Shown here: positions 60,402 through 64,000 of the stretch, in pieces | Numbering within the stretch: the stretch's first letter is position 1 | Layout of the letters: every line of letters starts with the position of its first letter | From: Nitzschia sp. DOCU1 | Lineage: Eukaryota > Bacillariophyta > Bacillariophyceae > Bacillariales > Bacillariaceae | DNA: 64,000 nucleotides | Assembly (NCBI GenBank): GCA_951394045.1 | Contig: OX595992.1 | Location: 620,001-684,000 of the forward strand | Direction: 5' to 3' | Translations under genes and position numbers: made by a program | Notes under the pieces: model-generated | Databases searched by the model: none | What the model was told of the DNA's origin: nothing | Seen by the model: only the letters and a program-made list of their open reading frames with translations

Positions 60402-61705
60402 ATGTTGCGAGTCGTTGCATCCAATTTGGCCAAACGGTCCTTTTCGCGGACACATGTAGGGTACGTTGCGATATTCTGTTGCCAAGAGGGCAATCAAGGT
60501 TTCGTTTTCAGCATGGTCGGAATGGATTTTAGCGGGTACACATACCGATTGGCTCGCCGATCGGACGTTCGCGGTAAAGTTTCTACGAGAAATTACGTAC
60601 GCGGGTCTGCCCGTCTCGTCGTCGAGGATGACTTCTAGCACGCGTATGGGATGTGATGCGAGAAACCATGCTCCTTTTTCTTGTGCCGATGCTGCAACAA
60701 CTTCTTTGTTGACCATCATTCTCACCTGGATGCTTCTTTCTTTCTTACTACTGCGACCTCGATTTGTCTTGTTCCAGTGGCATTGCACCTACATCGGCGT
60801 CGTTCCACTACTCGGCGCGTCGGGAGGAAGAATCCAAAACGACGTCGGAAGTGGCAAAGGATGAAGGATTCATGGGCACTGGAATCTCTCATTTGTATGC
60901 CCTTCCATTCGGTGTAATGGCGGCTGTCCCAATTTTGGAATTCCAATGGTTCAGACCCAATGAGGAATTGCTGGTAAGTAGTAGTGATTTCGACAATCGA
61001 TTTCTCGAATGCCGATTTCAACTTCTAACAACACTGGTTTCACTACTTTTTGTTTAGCTCGCTTCGACGTTTGTCTGCTTTTGCGTCGTCGCGTACACAA
61101 AAGGTGGCGCCGCGATTGCCAACGGTTTCAAGGAAGAAGCCGATGCCATGCTCAAGATTCAGAATGAAGCTGAGGATGAGGTGATTGCCAAGATGCAAGA
61201 AAACATTGAATACATGAAACTGACAGAAAACATTGTGGCAGATTACCAAGCAGCCTTTGATCTTACCAAGCAGTCCTACGAGAAGCTCAACGCGGCTGGA
61301 AAGATCAAGCCGCAACACAAGCTCAAGGCCCAAGTAGAGAAGGTCCTCACCATGATCTCCACGGAAGAGACATCGAACTACGAAAAGGCCAAGATCGCCA
61401 TGATGGCCGAAGCTACGGAAGCCGTCACTGCCAAGTTCTTGACGGACGATGGTTTGAAGAAGGCCGCTTTAGACTCGGCCTTGGCCAAGATTGCTGGCAA
61501 AGCGCCCCCCGGTGGTGACCCAGTAACAACGGCCTTTGTTGACTTCTTCAAGGGAAAGACGGCGGCTGCCAAAAAGGCCGATGCCGGGGCTGAGCTCAAG
61601 GAGGCTCGAGCCAACATGGTGGCTAAGATGAATGCCATTGCCGAAAACGAAGGATTCTACTTCCGTTTCGACGAGTCGGGCAAGCCCAAGATGGTTGCTG
61701 CTTAA
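60402..61705 (+). CDS. Mitochondrial ATP synthase subunit b
   Basis: The peripheral-stalk b subunit of F1Fo ATP synthase in the inner mitochondrial membrane. Three exons, 60402-60460, 60778-60973 and 61058-61705, give 300 residues. Introns are 317 and 84 bp. The N-terminus is a basic presequence (LRVVASNLAKRSFSRTH). Then come EGFMGTGISHLYALPFGVMA (matching the GTG..LYALSKE segment of animal b subunits), a membrane segment (LLASTFVCFCVVAYTKGG) and a long charged helix (EEADAMLKIQNEAEDEVIAKM) that would form the stalk. The C-terminal 100 residues remain helical and Ala/Lys-rich. The first-intron donor GGgtacgt was chosen because it keeps phase with exon 2. Confidence 0.85.
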
Positions 61706-62402
61706 AGCATGTCATAATGTAAATCCTCTAGTAACTCATGGCTTTTTAGACTACTTGCAAAGTGTTTTTTTACTAGAGGCTGTAATCGAGGGCGTGTACG
61801 CTCGTCCATTGGTGGGATCTGAAAGATAACAACCCAGAAGGCCCCCGATGCTGGCTGACCTCAATCACTCACTCCATCGTACGACCATGCACTCTGCAAT
61901 CAGCCCTTCATGCCTCGGAAGCGCCAAGTTTCTCTCGTGATCGAGTAGTAGTAGCTAGTCGGCAGTACGCTTAAGTCCAATATATTAGATCTAACTCCTC
62001 AATTTCCGTGACATCCTCCCCAGCCGACCCTTTCACCCGAGGAACATTCAATCACATACTAGAGTCGCATCAGTTTAAAGTTGATGACTATTATCCTCGT
62101 CATCCCGTCTGTACCCCGGTACGAGAAAATTAATGACTAGCTCGACTTTGGTCGTCGAGCGTCTTTCCGGCTACCCGACCATCGTTCACCATTCACCCCG
62201 AGCTTCAGACAATCAGACAACAATAGGGTTCTCAAGAAAGAAAATGGACCGCGCGCCGAAAACGCCCATCATCGACATTCCCATCATCTCTCGCCAATCA
62301 AACCCATCACAAAGATACGACCAGTGTCAACACACCAGGAGGAGAAGACAGAAGCTCTCATAGAATCTTTTCCTGTTCGCAAAAGTATCCGTTCCTTTCA
62401 CC
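61706..62402. other. Intergenic region
   Basis: This holds the 3' UTR of the ATP synthase gene and the promoter of the small plastid-protein gene. A pyrimidine-rich leader lies directly before the next ATG. No other feature seen. Confidence 0.4.
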
Positions 62403-62777
62403 ATGAAGACCGCTCTCTTGCTTACCCTTATCGCGTCCGCTGGAGCATTCCAAGCTCCCCTCCCGGCTCGTTCTGCGACGACTTTGGCAATGGCAGGTTC
62501 CGCCAAGCCTCCCAAGAAGTCTAGCAGCAAGAATCCCATGGAGCAGCTTCTCCGAAGCCTTGCCAACAACTTCGAACCTATCCACGGCCATGGAAGCCTT
62601 GAGAATGATCTCGATGACCAATGGGAGGCCCAGCAAGAGATTCTTCGCAGCCGCCGATCGAACCACCTCGATAAGGCCCACCTTAAGAAGAAGTACCACG
62701 ATCCCAGCGCGGTCAAGTTTGACGGCAAGGTAGGCGATTCTTCCAAGTCCTCCTTTGGTAAGAATCTCACTCCCTAA
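62403..62777 (+). CDS. Small plastid-targeted protein of unknown function
   Basis: A 124-residue protein with a classic diatom plastid presequence: signal peptide (KTALLLTLIASAGA) then FQAPLPARSATTLAM. The mature part is short, hydrophilic and basic: SAKPPKKSSSKNPMEQLLRS, NNFEPIHGHGSLENDLDDQW, EAQQEILRSRRSNHLDKAHL and KKKYHDPSAVKF. No membrane segment is present, so a stromal location or peripheral attachment is expected. I do not recognise the family. The sequence fits an intrinsically flexible linker or assembly factor, but this is a guess. Confidence 0.75.
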   Translation: MKTALLLTLIASAGAFQAPLPARSATTLAMAGSAKPPKKSSSKNPMEQLLRSLANNFEPIHGHGSLENDLDDQWEAQQEILRSRRSNHLDKAHLKKKYHDPSAVKFDGKVGDSSKSSFGKNLTP

Positions 62778-63664
62778 AAGTTATCAAGCGGGCCAGCGTG
62801 TTCACGCCGACCACTGGACGGTGTCGAATGACGCATTGTCATGATAACTAGACTAGGTCCATGTCCGACGCACCCACCACTCCCCATTCAGTTCAGCCCT
62901 AGTTTGCAGTCCGATTAGGCACGATGATAAACCGAGTCTAGTAACACTATTCTGATCAACATTTTATGAATTATTTGACAACATTTGGAGGGCCAGGCTT
63001 CTTGGACACTCCAAAAGTTTCGGATATAGAATGAGTAGTCAAAACGAGTCACACTCAATCATTGGTCGTTTGGTTAACTTTCGTGGACTTTGTCGACCAA
63101 TCCTTTAGGCTACAAGCCTTTGGAGGTAACTGGTTAAAATTGCTTGCACTACTGGGCCCCATCATTTCGAGTTTGACTTGCACCGACAACCAATGACGAG
63201 AAATCCTCCTGTATCATTGTGTTCCCCTAACGACAACAAACTTAGTTGCCATCATTCACATCTCTGAGCTTAATCCTTCACTATTTTACTCCTAGAGTAA
63301 CGTGCAAGACAGAAAAGATCCGCTTCTATTCACAGTGGAGGTCGCCACTCTGCTGAAGATAATAGTCCGTTTTCTGTAACATGGATACTTAGGTTACTCT
63401 CGGCAGCACATTCTGTGATGCAAAGCTTGGGTCGTATTAGTCAAACGGCTGAGTCAGATTTTTGGAATCGCAATCGCACCACCAAAATGGAAAGATGACG
63501 ATGACATCGAAGCCAATTCCGGAATACGGCAGTGGTGGTGCTTGATCCCAACCCCAACCGTTTGGGACCGACACATCCTATTACGAGTACATTAGGCGAC
63601 CAAAGGCCAAACTGCTGCTTTCCGTATTAAACTCAAAGAACCGCATCCTTCAGCTACTAATAAC
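62778..63664. other. Intergenic region
   Basis: Nearly 900 bases without a credible frame on either strand. It holds the 3' UTR of the small plastid gene and the MsrA promoter. No repeat, RNA or transposon trace is visible. Confidence 0.45.
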
Positions 63665-64000
63665 ATGCCTTGCCGTGACAGAACAATCCCCCCTGGTGGC
63701 ACCAAGCGCCAAAATTTCATACCTCAGTTCATCGCTGCGATTTCTTGGTTATTTCTTTTCAGTACTGGTTCTAGCGACGCTCTGACATTTGAACCTATTC
63801 GACCCTCTGGACCCCCGGCCAGGCTGGACGCTTCCTCCTCTCGTCGTGGGTTCTTGACCAAGGGCGTTGGCATTGCAGCTGCAGGCCTTGGAAGTCTCGC
63901 GAAGCCGGCAAATGCAGAAGAGGAGACACCTATTGAAGTGTACTTTGGATGTGGATGCTTCTGGCATGTGCAACATGAGTTTGTGGAAGCCGAGCGCCGA
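63665..64000 (+). CDS. msrA: Peptide methionine sulfoxide reductase A, thylakoid-lumen type (3' partial)
   Basis: MsrA reduces methionine-S-sulfoxide in proteins. The window ends after 112 residues. The enzyme begins at IEVYFGCGCFWHVQHEFVEA, with the catalytic Cys at residue 98 in the CFW motif; the residue after Trp is His where most MsrA have Gly, and an additional Cys lies two residues before. The N-terminus carries two targeting signals: a hydrophobic segment at about 18-33 (FIPQFIAAISWLFLFSTG) and a twin-arginine signal SRRGFLTKGVGIAAAGLG ending in PANA at residue 84. This double structure predicts import into the plastid and then Tat-dependent transfer to the thylakoid lumen. The rest of the protein lies beyond the window. 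Confidence 0.85.
   Translation, partial: MPCRDRTIPPGGTKRQNFIPQFIAAISWLFLFSTGSSDALTFEPIRPSGPPARLDASSSRRGFLTKGVGIAAAGLGSLAKPANAEEETPIEVYFGCGCFWHVQHEFVEAERR

Noticed and set aside
60171..60788. 205-codon minus-strand frame
   Set aside because: Antisense to the first exon and first intron of the ATP synthase b gene, with no family motif.

Overview
The window reads as nuclear DNA of a diatom, most likely a pennate one. Genes are densely packed on both strands. About a quarter of them carry short (66-98 bp) GT-AG introns. Several predicted proteins begin with an ER signal peptide that ends at a phenylalanine in an ASAFAP-like context (ANAFSP, AGAFQAP, VSGFQPS, SCFQPI), which is the plastid address of algae with secondary red plastids. 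Protein content is eukaryotic housekeeping (coatomer, retromer, listerin, UTP25, RPL14, DPH2, ATP synthase b) mixed with plastid-targeted proteins and secreted repeat proteins. No tRNA, rRNA, CRISPR array or intact transposon was seen. The species cannot be named from the sequence alone.

Layout. 1-13 kb: tail of a small membrane protein, gamma-COP (-), a membrane-anchored GH78 alpha-L-rhamnosidase (+), a secreted Ser/Asp-repeat protein (-), an HIT hydrolase (+), a TPT/DMT-family sugar-phosphate transporter (-), and a conserved unknown protein with an N-terminal leader (+). 13-25 kb: listerin (-), a polytopic membrane protein (+), two tandem class-3 lipases (+), and a lipid-kinase-like protein (-). 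25-35 kb: an internally duplicated protein with thylakoid-lumen targeting (+), DPH2 (-), a short LRR protein (+), a 1.7 kb gene-poor stretch with a perfect 91 bp GC-rich repeat in two copies, a plastid CIA30 protein (+), and three unknown proteins. 35-44 kb: a serine carboxypeptidase (+), an endonuclease III-like glycosylase (-), a frameshifted relic (-), a mosaic of decayed repeats, and a HIS4-type HisI-HisE enzyme (-). 44-64 kb: a plastid ClpR (+), UTP25 (-), RPL14 (-), a plastid beta-propeller glycosidase-like protein (+), a 1268-residue secreted repeat protein (-), VPS35 with a long Gln-rich extension (-), mitochondrial ATP synthase b (+), a small plastid protein (+), and the start of a thylakoid-lumen MsrA (+).

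The genes do not form one pathway. Recurring themes are vesicle traffic (COPG, VPS35), translation and ribosome quality control (LTN1, DPH2, RPL14, UTP25), plastid maintenance (ClpR, CIA30, MsrA, the lumenal duplicate) and the cell surface (two repeat proteins, rhamnosidase, lipases). Exon joins were deduced by reading splice sites and matching protein-family alignments by eye. No database search was run. The most unusual signals are the lumenal tandem-domain protein, the Tat-targeted MsrA, the VPS35 extension with three SFAQR motifs, the collagen-like/Pro-rich secreted protein and the 91 bp hairpin repeat.
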